The notes beneath the pieces were generated by a model. That model did no database searches, was not told the DNA's origin, and saw only the letters and a program-made list of their open reading frames with translations. Below, one piece after another: positions 16,717 through 25,399 of a stretch of 64,000 bases of DNA (position 1 is the stretch's first letter; every line of letters starts with the position of its first letter). A program made the position numbers and the translations under genes. Source of the DNA: Nonomuraea spiralis. GTDB taxonomy: Bacteria; Actinomycetota; Actinomycetes; Streptosporangiales; Streptosporangiaceae. Location of the stretch: positions 186,001 through 250,000 of the forward strand of contig NZ_BMRC01000007.1 in the NCBI RefSeq assembly GCF_014648435.1. The letters run 5' to 3'.

Positions 16717-17513
16717 CGGCGCTCCTGCCATCCGGTCAAACGGCGCTCGGCGAGCAGCAGCAGCCGGTCCATGACCAGGCCGAGCACGCCGATGCTGATC
16801 AGCCCGACGAAGATCGTGGGCAGGTCGTAGTAGAGCTGCGCCTGCTGCATGCGGTAGCCCAGCCCCTCCTGGGCGGCGATCAGCTCGGCGGCCACCAGCG
16901 TGCCCCACGCCGCGCCCAGCCCGATCCGCATGCCGACGATGATGAACGGCGTGGACGCCGGGACGATCACCTTCATGAAGATGGTCCGGTCGCCGGCGCC
17001 CAGCACCCTGGCCGCGTTGATCAGGGTCCGGTCGACGTCGAGGACCCCCTGGAAGGTGGAGACCACGCTCGACAGGAACGCCGCCAGGAAGATCACGAAC
17101 ACCTTCGGCGTCTCGCCGATGCCCATCAGCACGATGGCCAGCGGGATGATCGCCAGCGGCGGGATCGTCCGGAAGAACTGCACGTACGGCTCGATCAGCG
17201 CGCGGGCGGTGGCGTACCAGCCCATGAGGAAGCCGACCGGGACGGCCAGCGCGGTGCCGAGCGCGAAGCCGGTGAACACCCGGCGCAGGCTGGCCAGCAG
17301 GTCGGCGGGCAGGGTGCCGTCGGAGACGAGCTCGGCGGCGCGGGCCGCCACGTCGGCCGGGCTGGACAGGCCCTGGATGCCGGCCAGCGACAGCCCGCTC
17401 CAGGCGGCCAGGCCCGCCACGACGGCGGCCGCGTTGAGCACCAGCGCGCGGCGGGGGCGCGGCAGGCGCCGCCGGGGGGCCGGGGGAGGGTCGGTCACGG
17501 TCACGGCGGTCAT
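16713..17513 (-). CDS. ABC importer permease, SsuC/TauC type
   Basis: 266 residues with about six membrane helices and the BPD transport inner-membrane domain. The EAA-like cytoplasmic loop is INAARVLGAGDRTIFMKVIV. RTIPPLAIIPLAIVLMGIGE is the conserved segment of the nitrate/taurine/sulfonate permeases. Its stop overlaps the ATPase start, and its own start is 66 bases after the ROK gene. It partners the ATPase above and the lipoprotein at 18839. Confidence 0.9.
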   Translation of the reverse strand: MTAVTVTDPPPAPRRRLPRPRRALVLNAAAVVAGLAAWSGLSLAGIQGLSSPADVAARAAELVSDGTLPADLLASLRRVFTGFALGTALAVPVGFLMGWYATARALIEPYVQFFRTIPPLAIIPLAIVLMGIGETPKVFVIFLAAFLSSVVSTFQGVLDVDRTLINAARVLGAGDRTIFMKVIVPASTPFIIVGMRIGLGAAWGTLVAAELIAAQEGLGYRMQQAQLYYDLPTIFVGLISIGVLGLVMDRLLLLAERRLTGWQERR

Positions 17514-17579
17514 GGTTCGGGGCTCGTCATCGTCGCAGGGATCCTTCCGGGCAGCGCTTGTCAGGGGTGGTCGGGGAGA

Positions 17580-18791
17580 TCAGGGGGCGGACGGGCGGAG
17601 GTGGGCGGGGATCGAGGGCTCCTCGTGCACGAGGAGGGCGATGGCGCCCATGGCCGAGGCGTTCACCCCCAGGTCGGCCTGTGCGACGGCGATCTCGCGG
17701 GGGGAGCGGGGCAGGGCCAGCCGGGCGATCGCGTCCCGGATCGGGTCGAGGACGAGGCTGCCCAGGCCGGCCAGCTCGCCGCCCACCACGATCAGCGCGG
17801 GGTCGAGCTGGGCGACGGTCCCGGCCAGCACCCGGCCGAGGTCGGCCGCGGCCGAGACGATGACCTCGCACACGGCCGGCACCCGGTCCTGGGCGGCCGC
17901 GACCAGCGCGTCGAGGCCGGACAGCCGGATCCCGCGCGCGGCGCACGCCCTGAGCAGGCCCTGGCCGCCGATGCCGCCCTCCAGGCAGCCGCGGCTGCCG
18001 CAGTGGCAGGGCTCGCCGCCGGGATCGAGGGAGACGTGGCCGATCTCGCCGCCGGCGCCGTGCGCGCCGCGCAGCAGCCGGCCCGCGACGATGAAGCCGC
18101 CGCCGACGCCGACCGACCAGCGTACGTAGACCATGTCGCGCACCGACCGGCCGACGCCCCACGTGGCCTCGGCCAGCGCGGCGAGCCTGGCGTTGTTGTC
18201 CACGGCCACCCGTACGCCGAACTCCTCGGCGACCCGCCTGGCCACCGGGAGGTAGCAGGCGGGGAGCGTACGCGGGATGCCCGGCAGGTCGAGGGGGGCC
18301 GGTGCGGTGGTCTCGTCCACGACGCCGACCAGGCCGAGGCCGACGGCCTCCAGCGCGCCGAGGCCGATCCCGCGCTCGGCGGCGACCTCGCGGGCCAGCC
18401 GGATCGCCGCCTCGGCCTCCTCCAGGGGGGCCGCGTCCTCCGGAAGGGAGGCGGAGGCGGTGGCCACCACCTGGTGGGCGGCGTTGGCCACGGCCAGCCG
18501 CACCCGGCCCCGCCCCAGGTCGAGGCCGAGCAGCAGCCCGGCGGCCGGGTTGAGCGAGACGAGCGCGGCGGGCCGGCCACGCCCGCGCGGCTCGGCGGGC
18601 ACCGCGTCCGTCTCGATCACCGCGCCGCGGTCCATCAGGTCGGAGATGATCGCGAACAGCGTGCTGCGGGACAGTCCGGTGCGCTCGGTGAGCTGGCCCC
18701 GGCTCAGCGCGCCGGACGCGCGCAGCGTGGTGAGCACGGCGTCCTCGTGCACCAGGCGCAGCCGCTGAAGCGCGTCAGTGGGTGACGACAT
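17580..18791 (-). CDS. ROK-family transcriptional regulator
   Basis: 403 residues. The N-terminal winged helix (about 8-75) contains SRGQLTERTGLSRSTLFAII. The sugar-kinase-like ROK core has GLDLGRGRVRLAV (phosphate-1), GGGFIVAGRLLRG and the zinc motif CHCGSRGCLE, where NagC and Mlc also bind zinc. Such regulators sense sugars, often amino sugars, and repress uptake and hydrolase genes. Placed inside the ABC/sulfatase operon and near GH20, it likely controls both this operon and the divergent hexosaminidase. The effector is probably a GlcNAc-type sugar (inference). Confidence 0.92.
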   Translation of the reverse strand: MSSPTDALQRLRLVHEDAVLTTLRASGALSRGQLTERTGLSRSTLFAIISDLMDRGAVIETDAVPAEPRGRGRPAALVSLNPAAGLLLGLDLGRGRVRLAVANAAHQVVATASASLPEDAAPLEEAEAAIRLAREVAAERGIGLGALEAVGLGLVGVVDETTAPAPLDLPGIPRTLPACYLPVARRVAEEFGVRVAVDNNARLAALAEATWGVGRSVRDMVYVRWSVGVGGGFIVAGRLLRGAHGAGGEIGHVSLDPGGEPCHCGSRGCLEGGIGGQGLLRACAARGIRLSGLDALVAAAQDRVPAVCEVIVSAAADLGRVLAGTVAQLDPALIVVGGELAGLGSLVLDPIRDAIARLALPRSPREIAVAQADLGVNASAMGAIALLVHEEPSIPAHLRPSAP

Positions 18792-18838
18792 GGGACCATG
18801 ATGGTGGGCAGGGGAACAGGGTCAACTTTCCGGCCATC

Positions 18839-19840
18839 TCATCCGGCGGACGCCGACGCGTACAGGTCGGCGGTGAAGTACGTGGACGGGTCGGGCGAGT
18901 CCTGGAGCTTGCCCATCGTGACGAACAGGTCGGCCAGGCCCTTGTACCAGCCGCCCGCCGTGCCGTCCTTGGCCAGCTTGACCAGCTCGGGTGTCGGCAG
19001 GATCTTCGTCACCGCCGAGGCGCCCTTGAACTGCTGCGGCGGCGCCTTGAGGAAGGTGGCGGTCAGGGTCTCGGCCTCGGCCGCGTGCCCGGCGACCCAG
19101 TCGTTGGCCTCCTGGAGCACCTTCACGACCTTGGTGACGGTGGCGGCGTCGTCGGCGACCAGCTCGTTGCGGGCGACGAACGAGCTGGGGAAGCTGAGCT
19201 TGGGGTAGTAGTCCTCGCTCTTGGTCAGCTCCACCAGGTCCGGCACGTTCTTCTTGATGGTGTCGATCAGCGGGTACCAGATGGCCGCCGCGTCGATCTG
19301 CTTGGCGCTGAAGGCGGTCACGACCGTGCTCGGGTCCATGTTGACCTTCTGCACGTCCTTGCCGGACAGGCCGGCCTCCTTCAGCGCCAGCTCCAGGATC
19401 ATGTCGCCGGACGTGCCCTCGGGCACGCCGACCTTCTTGCCCTTCAGCTCCTTGATCGAGGTGACGCCGGACCCCGGATAGGTGATCACCCGGTCGGCCT
19501 GGCCGAGCATGTTCGGCGCGATGATCTTGGCCTTGCCGCTGGCCGCGAGCCAGGTGGCGCCGGAGCCGATGTAGCCGAAGTCGAGGTCGCCCGAGCCGAG
19601 CGCCTGGATCTGCAGCGGGCCGTTGGTGAACACCTTCAGGTCGGGCTCCAGCCCCTGCTTGGCCCACAGGCCCTGCTTGTCGGCCGCGGCGAGCGCGGCG
19701 GCGCCGGAGAAGTCGGCGATGTAGCCGAAGCGCACGCTCTTGGCTTCGGGACCACCCTCGGAGGAGGAGCCGCAGGCGGCGGCGGGGAGGAGGACGGCCA
19801 GCGCCGCCAGGGCGCTGACCAGGGTGCGAGGACGCCTCAT
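18839..19840 (-). CDS. ABC substrate-binding lipoprotein, TauA/SsuA/NrtA family
   Basis: 333 residues. I chose ATG 19840, preceded by AGAAAGGA; it opens MRRPRTLVSALAALAV and leads into a lipobox LPAAAC, then Ser/Gly-rich linker, so a surface lipoprotein. The fold is the two-lobed NMT1/TauA type (VRFGYIADFSGAAALAAADK, ELKGKKVGVPEGTSGDM). It would deliver substrate to the permease/ATPase pair. Members bind taurine, sulfonates, nitrate or pyrimidines. Here the neighbouring sulfatase favours a sulfated or sulfonated ligand, but this is context only. Confidence 0.88.
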   Translation of the reverse strand: MRRPRTLVSALAALAVLLPAAACGSSSEGGPEAKSVRFGYIADFSGAAALAAADKQGLWAKQGLEPDLKVFTNGPLQIQALGSGDLDFGYIGSGATWLAASGKAKIIAPNMLGQADRVITYPGSGVTSIKELKGKKVGVPEGTSGDMILELALKEAGLSGKDVQKVNMDPSTVVTAFSAKQIDAAAIWYPLIDTIKKNVPDLVELTKSEDYYPKLSFPSSFVARNELVADDAATVTKVVKVLQEANDWVAGHAAEAETLTATFLKAPPQQFKGASAVTKILPTPELVKLAKDGTAGGWYKGLADLFVTMGKLQDSPDPSTYFTADLYASASAG

Positions 19841-19892
19841 CGTGGGGTCCTTTCTCGTCTCACGGAGGGATCGGGGGGTGACGCGGGCGGTC

Positions 19893-21380
19893 TCATGCCA
19901 CCTCGTCGGCGACGCCGTCAACGTCGGGGGCGCGGCCCTCGCCGATGTCGGCCATGTAGCTCATCCAGGTGTAGGCCGGGTCGCCGCGGCGCAGCAGTTC
20001 CCGGTACAGCCGGACGGTCAGCTCGCGCCGGACCGCCGCGTAGGCGGGGGCGGCGTAGACGTTGCGCAGTTCGTGCGGGTCGGCGTCCAGGTCGTAGAGC
20101 TCGTGCACGCCTTCCGGGTTGAAGACCAGCTTGTGGCGGCGGTCCCGGAGCATGCGCTGGGAGTAGGGGAAGTGGTGGCCGTGGAACTCGGCGACCACCG
20201 AGTCCCGGCCCTCGGCGGGCTCGCCGCGCAGCAGCGGGAGCAGGCTCTCGCCGTCGCAGGGCTGCTGCGGCGGCAGGCCCGCCAGGTCGAGGATGGTGGG
20301 GTTGAGGTCGATCAGGTTGGCGAACGCGTCCACGGTCGCGGCCGTCGTGCCGGGCACCCGGACGATGCCGGGGATGCGGTAGATGTCCTCGTACATGGCC
20401 GGGCCCTTGTCGTTCAGGCGGTGGGCGCCGGTGAACTCGCCGTGGTCGGCGGTGAAGACGACGGAGGTCTCGTCCCACAACGACAACTCCCGCAGGGCCG
20501 TCAGGAGCCGGCCGATCTGGTCGTCGATCATCGTCACGTAGCCCCAGTAGACGGCGATCAGCTTGCGCCAGGCGTCGGCGTCGAAGTGGTCGGCCGACCA
20601 GTACTCGGAGTAGCGGCGCTGCACCTCCGGCTTGCCGGCGAAGGTCTCGGCCATCGAGGCGGGCAGCGGCACCAGGTCCGGGTCGTACATGTCGTAGTAG
20701 TGGTCGGGGATGAGGTAGGGCAGGTGGGGGCCGTACCAGTGGCAGGACAGCAGGAACGGGCGGCCGGTGCGGTGGAACTCGGCGGCGTAGCCTTCCAGCA
20801 GCTCCAGCGTGCGGTCGGCGAGGAACGCCTCGATCGTGGCCTCGGGGGGCTGCCGCAGCCGGCCGGCGATGAGGTGGCCGCGGCCGGTGCCGTTCGGGGC
20901 CTTGCCGAAGACCGGGTTGTCCACGGCGAAGGGCGGGTGGCCGTTCTCCTTCAGCCAGCGTTCGTAGGAGGGGTGGTCGAACGGGTTCAGGGCCCCGGGC
21001 AGGTGCTCGCCGTCCATGCCGTGGAACTCGGGCCCGCGTTCGCGGCCGATGTGCCACTTGCCGACGTGGCCCAGGTTGTAGCCGGCGGCCCGCAGCGGCG
21101 CGGCCAGGGTGGGGTGGTCGTCGGCGAGCTCGTCCCGGCCGCCGCCGTTGCGCTCGGGGTTGACCAGCAGCCCGTGCCGGAACGGGTGCAGCCCCGTGAA
21201 CAGCGACGCGCGGGCCGGGGTGCAGATGGCGGTCGGCGTGTAGAACCGGTCGAAGCGCGTGCCCTCCGCCGCCAGGCCGTCCAGCGCAGGGGTGCGCACG
21301 ACGGGATTGCCGTAGCAGCCGAGGGTGTCCACCCGATGCTGGTCGGTCATCAGGAACAGGACGTTGCGGGGACTGGTCAC
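19893..21380 (-). CDS. Type I sulfatase (formylglycine type), cytosolic
   Basis: 495 residues. I chose GTG 21380, preceded by GGAG; homology starts at PRNVLFLMTDQHRVDTLGCY. The formylglycine motif CxPxR is CTPAR with Cys53, which needs an FGE or anaerobic maturase encoded elsewhere. Other S1 sulfatase signatures are GKWHIG and TADHGEFTGAH. There is no signal peptide, so sulfate esters would be hydrolysed inside the cell after import, which fits the ABC genes downstream. Sulfate removal from an amino sugar is likely given the GH20 gene opposite, but other sulfated molecules are possible. Confidence 0.9.
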   Translation of the reverse strand: MTSPRNVLFLMTDQHRVDTLGCYGNPVVRTPALDGLAAEGTRFDRFYTPTAICTPARASLFTGLHPFRHGLLVNPERNGGGRDELADDHPTLAAPLRAAGYNLGHVGKWHIGRERGPEFHGMDGEHLPGALNPFDHPSYERWLKENGHPPFAVDNPVFGKAPNGTGRGHLIAGRLRQPPEATIEAFLADRTLELLEGYAAEFHRTGRPFLLSCHWYGPHLPYLIPDHYYDMYDPDLVPLPASMAETFAGKPEVQRRYSEYWSADHFDADAWRKLIAVYWGYVTMIDDQIGRLLTALRELSLWDETSVVFTADHGEFTGAHRLNDKGPAMYEDIYRIPGIVRVPGTTAATVDAFANLIDLNPTILDLAGLPPQQPCDGESLLPLLRGEPAEGRDSVVAEFHGHHFPYSQRMLRDRRHKLVFNPEGVHELYDLDADPHELRNVYAAPAYAAVRRELTVRLYRELLRRGDPAYTWMSYMADIGEGRAPDVDGVADEVA

Positions 21381-21408
21381 TCGCTCTCCGATCGCTAATT
21401 TTTCTTGA

Positions 21409-21498
21409 GGGTTTACGTTAAAAGAGGATCTTGTGCTCCGCAAGAGGTCAACACGGGGGAGATGTCGCTTTTTATTTCCCATGTCTTGACGTAAATCC
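21409..21498. promoter_or_regulatory. Divergent promoter region with inverted 13-mers
   Basis: GGGTTTACGTTAA (21409-21421) and TTGACGTAAATCC (21486-21498) match at 11 of 13 positions when one is reversed. They flank an AT-richer stretch between the sulfatase and hexosaminidase starts. An additional imperfect repeat, CTTGTG-CTC-CGCAAG, sits near 21430-21444. These are good candidate sites for the ROK regulator encoded in the operon, controlling both directions. Confidence 0.45.
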
Positions 21499-21549
21499 GT
21501 GAGGGTGATCACACTGTGCGATGACCACCCCCCTCCCCGAAGGAGTCCG

Positions 21550-23916
21550 ATGCGCCGACATCTCGTGACCGCCGCGCTCGTGGCCTCGTTCCTCGTGCCG
21601 CTGTCGGGCGCGCACGCCGCCGTCGCCGACGACGAACCCGTCAACCTGGCCCTCGCGGGCACCGCCACCGCCTCCAGCGTCGAACTCGACCGCGCCGACT
21701 TCGTCGCCGCGCAGGTCAACGACGGGAACACCGCCACCCGCTGGTCCTCCAAGTACGCCGACGACAACTGGATCCAGGTACGGCTGGCCGCGCCCGCCAA
21801 GATCGACCACGTGACCCTGCGCTGGCCGAACGCCTGCGCCCGCGACTTCGTCCTGCAGACCTCCGCCGACGGCGCGACCTGGACCGACGTGGCCTCGCTG
21901 CGACGCGACACCTGCCCGCGGACCGACGTCATCGACGTGGCGTCGCAGGCCCCCGTCTCCTACGTCCGCATGCAGGGACGCCAGCGCTGGTCCACCTACG
22001 GCTACTCCGTCTCGGAGTTCGAGATCTGGGACCGGCCGCCGGCGCCGCCCAAGCCCGTCCTGGGCCTGGTGCCCAGGCCGGTCGAGGTCCAGGAACAGGG
22101 CGGGACGCCGTACACGCTGCACAAGAACACCCGTGTCGTCGCGGCCGGACGGGACGCGCGGGCGCCCGCCGAGTACCTGGCCAGGGCCCTGCGCCCGGCC
22201 ACCGGCCACCGCCTGCCGGTCGTCACCGCGGGCGAGGGCGTCGCGCCGATCGTCGTCGAGGTCGGCCCCGGCAAGGGGCCGGCCGGTCACGAGGACGAGG
22301 GCTACCGGCTCAGCGTGGCCCCCGGCCGGATCGCCATCGCCGCGAGCACGCCCAACGGCGCGCTCAACGGCGTCCAGACGCTGCGCCAGCTCTTCCCGCA
22401 GTGGGTGGAGTCCGGCTCGGCCGTGCCCGCGCGGTGGACGGCGCCCGCGGTGACGATCACCGACTACCCGCGCTTCGCGCACCGGGGCATGATGCTCGAC
22501 GTCGCCCGCAGCTTCTACCCGGTCGCCGAGGTGAAGGCCGCCGTCGACGCCGCCGCCCGGTTCAAGATCAACCGGTTGCACCTGCACCTGACCGACGACC
22601 AGGGCTGGCGCATCGCCGTCGGCGACCCGGCCACGAACCCCTCGGGCATCGACTACGGCCTGCTCACCCGCGTCGGCGGCGCCACCGCGATGACCGAGCG
22701 GGGCACCGAACCCGGCATCACCGGCTTCTACACCAAGGCCGACTACGCCGAGATCGTCCGTTACGCAGGGGAGAACGGCATGACCGTCATCCCCGAGATC
22801 GACCTGCCCGGCCACGTCAACTCGGCGCTGCACTCCGTCCCGCAGCTCAACACGGCGGGCGCGCAGCCGCGGCTCAAGCCGGGGGAGACCACCGTCCCGC
22901 ACAACGGCACCGGCTCGGTCGGCTACTCCTCGCTGGACGCCGCCGCCCCGGTCACCTACGAGTTCGCCCAGCACGTGCTCGCCGAGATCGCCGCGATGAC
23001 GCCCGGCCCGTACCTGCACATCGGCGGCGACGAGGCGCACGTCACGCCGCACGCCGACTACGTCAAGATGGTCGACGCGTTCACGGCCGCGGTGAAGGGC
23101 CTCGGCAAGACCGTCGTCGGCTGGAACGAGTACGCCGGCACCGCCCTGCCCCAGGGCGACGCCGTCGTGCAGTTCTGGAACGGCAGCCTGGCCGCCGTCG
23201 CCAAGGCGGTCAACGAGCGTGGGGCCAAGGCGATCCTGTCCCCGGCGGCCAACACCTACGTCCCGCAGAAGCAGGATTCCCGGCAGCTGCAGGGCGGCAC
23301 CTGGGCCTGCGGCGGCGTCTGCGGGCTGGACCGCCACTACAACTGGGACCCCGGCACGTACGTGCCCGGCGTCGCGGAGTCGTCCGTGCTGGGCGTGGAG
23401 TCGGCGTTGTGGGGCGAGTTCATCAGGCGGATCGGCCAGGCGCAGTACTACTCCTTCCCGCGCCTGATCGCGACCGCCGAGGTCGGCTGGACCCCGCAGA
23501 ACCAGCGTGACTACGCCGGATTCAGCACCAGGTTGTCGGTGATCGGCGGGCGGCTGACGGTCGCGGGCGTCAACTTCTTCCCCACCGCCGACGTCCCGTG
23601 GAGGTTGCAGGTCCTCGGCCTGCCGGTCACCGTCCGCGCCGGCCAGGCGGCCGGGGCCACGTGGACGGTCACCGCGCCCGGCCACGCCGCGGACGGGCTC
23701 AAGGCGTCGATCGCCTGGAGCGACGGGGTGACGGAGGAGGTCACGCTGACCACGCCGCGCGCGGCGAGCATCCCGGACATGCGGGTCAACGACGCCTTCA
23801 CGGCCCGGTCGGACCGCTCGTTCGCCGGGCCCGGCCGGTACACCGGCACCCTGACCGTGCGCCCGACCGGCCTCGCGCCGGTGCAGGGGGCTCTGACGGT
23901 CACCGTGAAGGACTGA
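21550..23916 (+). CDS. Secreted GH20 beta-N-acetylhexosaminidase with F5/8C (CBM32-like) domain
   Basis: 788 residues. A signal peptide (cleavage after about AHA, residue 23) is followed by an F5/8 type C carbohydrate-binding domain (about 30-155). Next are the GH20b alpha/beta domain (about 165-300), the GH20 barrel (about 310-650) and a C-terminal beta domain (about 690-788). The catalytic pair is in HIGGDEAH, Asp494-Glu495, used in substrate-assisted cleavage through the N-acetyl group. ATG 21550 follows AGGAG by five bases. It releases terminal GlcNAc/GalNAc from glycans outside the cell. It is divergent from the sulfatase/ABC operon and probably co-regulated. Confidence 0.93.
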   Translation: MRRHLVTAALVASFLVPLSGAHAAVADDEPVNLALAGTATASSVELDRADFVAAQVNDGNTATRWSSKYADDNWIQVRLAAPAKIDHVTLRWPNACARDFVLQTSADGATWTDVASLRRDTCPRTDVIDVASQAPVSYVRMQGRQRWSTYGYSVSEFEIWDRPPAPPKPVLGLVPRPVEVQEQGGTPYTLHKNTRVVAAGRDARAPAEYLARALRPATGHRLPVVTAGEGVAPIVVEVGPGKGPAGHEDEGYRLSVAPGRIAIAASTPNGALNGVQTLRQLFPQWVESGSAVPARWTAPAVTITDYPRFAHRGMMLDVARSFYPVAEVKAAVDAAARFKINRLHLHLTDDQGWRIAVGDPATNPSGIDYGLLTRVGGATAMTERGTEPGITGFYTKADYAEIVRYAGENGMTVIPEIDLPGHVNSALHSVPQLNTAGAQPRLKPGETTVPHNGTGSVGYSSLDAAAPVTYEFAQHVLAEIAAMTPGPYLHIGGDEAHVTPHADYVKMVDAFTAAVKGLGKTVVGWNEYAGTALPQGDAVVQFWNGSLAAVAKAVNERGAKAILSPAANTYVPQKQDSRQLQGGTWACGGVCGLDRHYNWDPGTYVPGVAESSVLGVESALWGEFIRRIGQAQYYSFPRLIATAEVGWTPQNQRDYAGFSTRLSVIGGRLTVAGVNFFPTADVPWRLQVLGLPVTVRAGQAAGATWTVTAPGHAADGLKASIAWSDGVTEEVTLTTPRAASIPDMRVNDAFTARSDRSFAGPGRYTGTLTVRPTGLAPVQGALTVTVKD

Positions 23917-23924
23917 GCCGCGAC

Positions 23925-23949
23925 GCGGGCCCCGGCCTCCGGGGCCCGC
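23925..23949. terminator. Bidirectional hairpin terminator between convergent genes
   Basis: A perfect 11-bp GC stem (23925-23935 with 23939-23949) has a CCT loop. It lies nine bases after the hexosaminidase stop and before the end of the opposite-strand DinB-like gene. There is no T-run, as is common in actinomycetes. Confidence 0.65.
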
Positions 23950-23979
23950 GCCCGGCGGGCCCCGCCTCCCGTCCGGCCC

Positions 23980-24549
23980 TCAGCGGGACGGGAGGCGGCG
24001 GCCGGTGAAGGCCAGGAGGCGGCGGTGCGCGGGGTCGGCGGGGTCGGCCGGTACCTCGGGGCCGAACATGCCGGGCCGCCGGAAGGCGGCGAAATCCATG
24101 GCGAGCATGATCGTGAGGAGCTCGTCGCACGCGGCGTCGTCCGCGAGGGCTTCCTGACCGGTGGCCAGGGCCAGGCCGGTGCCGTGGACGAGCACTTCGG
24201 TGAGGTGCACGAGCGCGGCCATCGGCCCCGGCAGCTCGCCGAACCCCAGGCGGACGGTCCCGTCCAGGGCTCCGGGGCGGTGCCAGGCGTCGCGGTCGAG
24301 GCTGTCGGCGAGGGCGAAGGCCGCCCGCGGGTCGTCGCCGAGCCAGTCGTCCTCGTGCGCCGCGCCGGCGTCGGTGCCGGTGAGCTCGGCGGCGAAGATG
24401 CGCATGCCGCCGACCAGGTGGTTGAGCTCGGTCCGTACGTCCCAGGCCGGGCAGAGGGCGGGGGCGGCGAGCCGGTCGCCGGTGAGGCCCTGGACGACGA
24501 GGCCGGTCATGGTGAGGGCGCGGTCGATCTGGTCGATCACCGAGGTCAT
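23980..24549 (-). CDS. DinB-like mycothiol-type metal-binding protein (TIGR03086 family)
   Basis: 189 residues of the DinB four-helix bundle in the maleylpyruvate-isomerase N-terminal group. Helix 1 has DQIDRALTMTGLVVQGL. LCPAWDVRTELNHLVGGM carries the first His, and HLTEVLVHG carries the next, giving the usual metal triad. Members use mycothiol as cofactor or are of unknown function. ATG 24549 faces the TetR gene with a 161-base gap that contains the two TetR-type operators, so it may be a TetR target. Confidence 0.8.
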   Translation of the reverse strand: MTSVIDQIDRALTMTGLVVQGLTGDRLAAPALCPAWDVRTELNHLVGGMRIFAAELTGTDAGAAHEDDWLGDDPRAAFALADSLDRDAWHRPGALDGTVRLGFGELPGPMAALVHLTEVLVHGTGLALATGQEALADDAACDELLTIMLAMDFAAFRRPGMFGPEVPADPADPAHRRLLAFTGRRLPSR

Positions 24550-24624
24550 CGTGGGGCTCCTTCGAGGGGGCTCGGCGGCTGGTCGCGGCGGACGCGTCGG
24601 CGCCCAGGGTCTCGTCCCGCCTCT

Positions 24625-24699
24625 AAAGCAGGTCGTGACTGCGTTTACGGCGAGGACTCTAGGGCTCGATCCACCGCAAACGCAAGTCGTGGCTGCGTT
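24625..24699. promoter_or_regulatory. Two copies of a 21-bp inverted-repeat operator upstream of tetR-type gene
   Basis: Site 2 (24679-24699) is AACGCA-N9-TGCGTT, perfect in its arms. Site 1 (24625-24645) is AAAGCA-N9-TGCGTT with the same core GTCGTG. The two agree at 18 of 21 positions and start 54 bases apart. They lie between the divergent DinB-like and TetR genes, the classical place for TetR autoregulation and control of a divergent target. Confidence 0.7.
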
Positions 24700-24710
24700 A
24701 GGGTTGGGGC

Positions 24711-25292
24711 ATGGAGGAAGAGCGACAACCCGCCCGGCGTCCCGGCGGGCGCAGCGCCCGGGTCCGCACGGCGGTGCACCGGGCCGTCACCGACCTGATC
24801 GCCGAACGCGGCTTCGGCAACTACACCGTCGGCGAGGTCGCGGCCCGCGCGGGCGTGGCCGACACCAGCGTCTACCGGCGCTGGGGCACGCTTGAGGCCC
24901 TGACCATGGACGTCGCGATCACCTGGCTCACCACCACCTCGCCCGTCCCCGACACCGGCAGCCTGGACGGCGACCTGCGCGCCTACGCGGCCAACGTGGC
25001 CAGAGACGTCACCGGTCCCGACGGCCTGGCCGTGCTGCGCCTGGTCATCGCCCTGTCGTCGGCGGGCGACGACGGCGTACGGGCGCGCGAGGCGTTCCTC
25101 GCCGAACGCTCCCGCCAGCTCCAGGTCATGCTCGACCGGGCCCGCGACCGGGGCGAGCACCCTCCGGAGGTCCTCGACGTGGTCGATCACCTCCTGGCCC
25201 CGATGTACGTCCGCGTCCTGTTCGGAGCCGTTCCGCTGACTCCCGACTACGTCGACGGCCTGACCGGCCGCCTGCTCGCGCGCACGCCCTGA
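24711..25292 (+). CDS. TetR/AcrR-family regulator
   Basis: 193 residues. The N-terminal helix-turn-helix is clear (FGNYTVGEVAARAGVADTSVYRRWG, split between turns at about 35-58) and the C-terminal ligand domain is divergent, as expected. ATG 24711 is 11 bases after operator site 2, so binding would block its own promoter. The divergent DinB-like gene is the likely partner target. The effector cannot be inferred. Confidence 0.9.
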   Translation: MEEERQPARRPGGRSARVRTAVHRAVTDLIAERGFGNYTVGEVAARAGVADTSVYRRWGTLEALTMDVAITWLTTTSPVPDTGSLDGDLRAYAANVARDVTGPDGLAVLRLVIALSSAGDDGVRAREAFLAERSRQLQVMLDRARDRGEHPPEVLDVVDHLLAPMYVRVLFGAVPLTPDYVDGLTGRLLARTP

Positions 25293-25399
25293 CGGGACGC
25301 GCCCCCTCGATGAACGGGTGTGGCGGTGGTGTGAAGGTTGGGGACGGGTACCGTGCAGGCGGCGCCACGGGCGGCGGAACGCGCCTAACGTCCAGAAAT

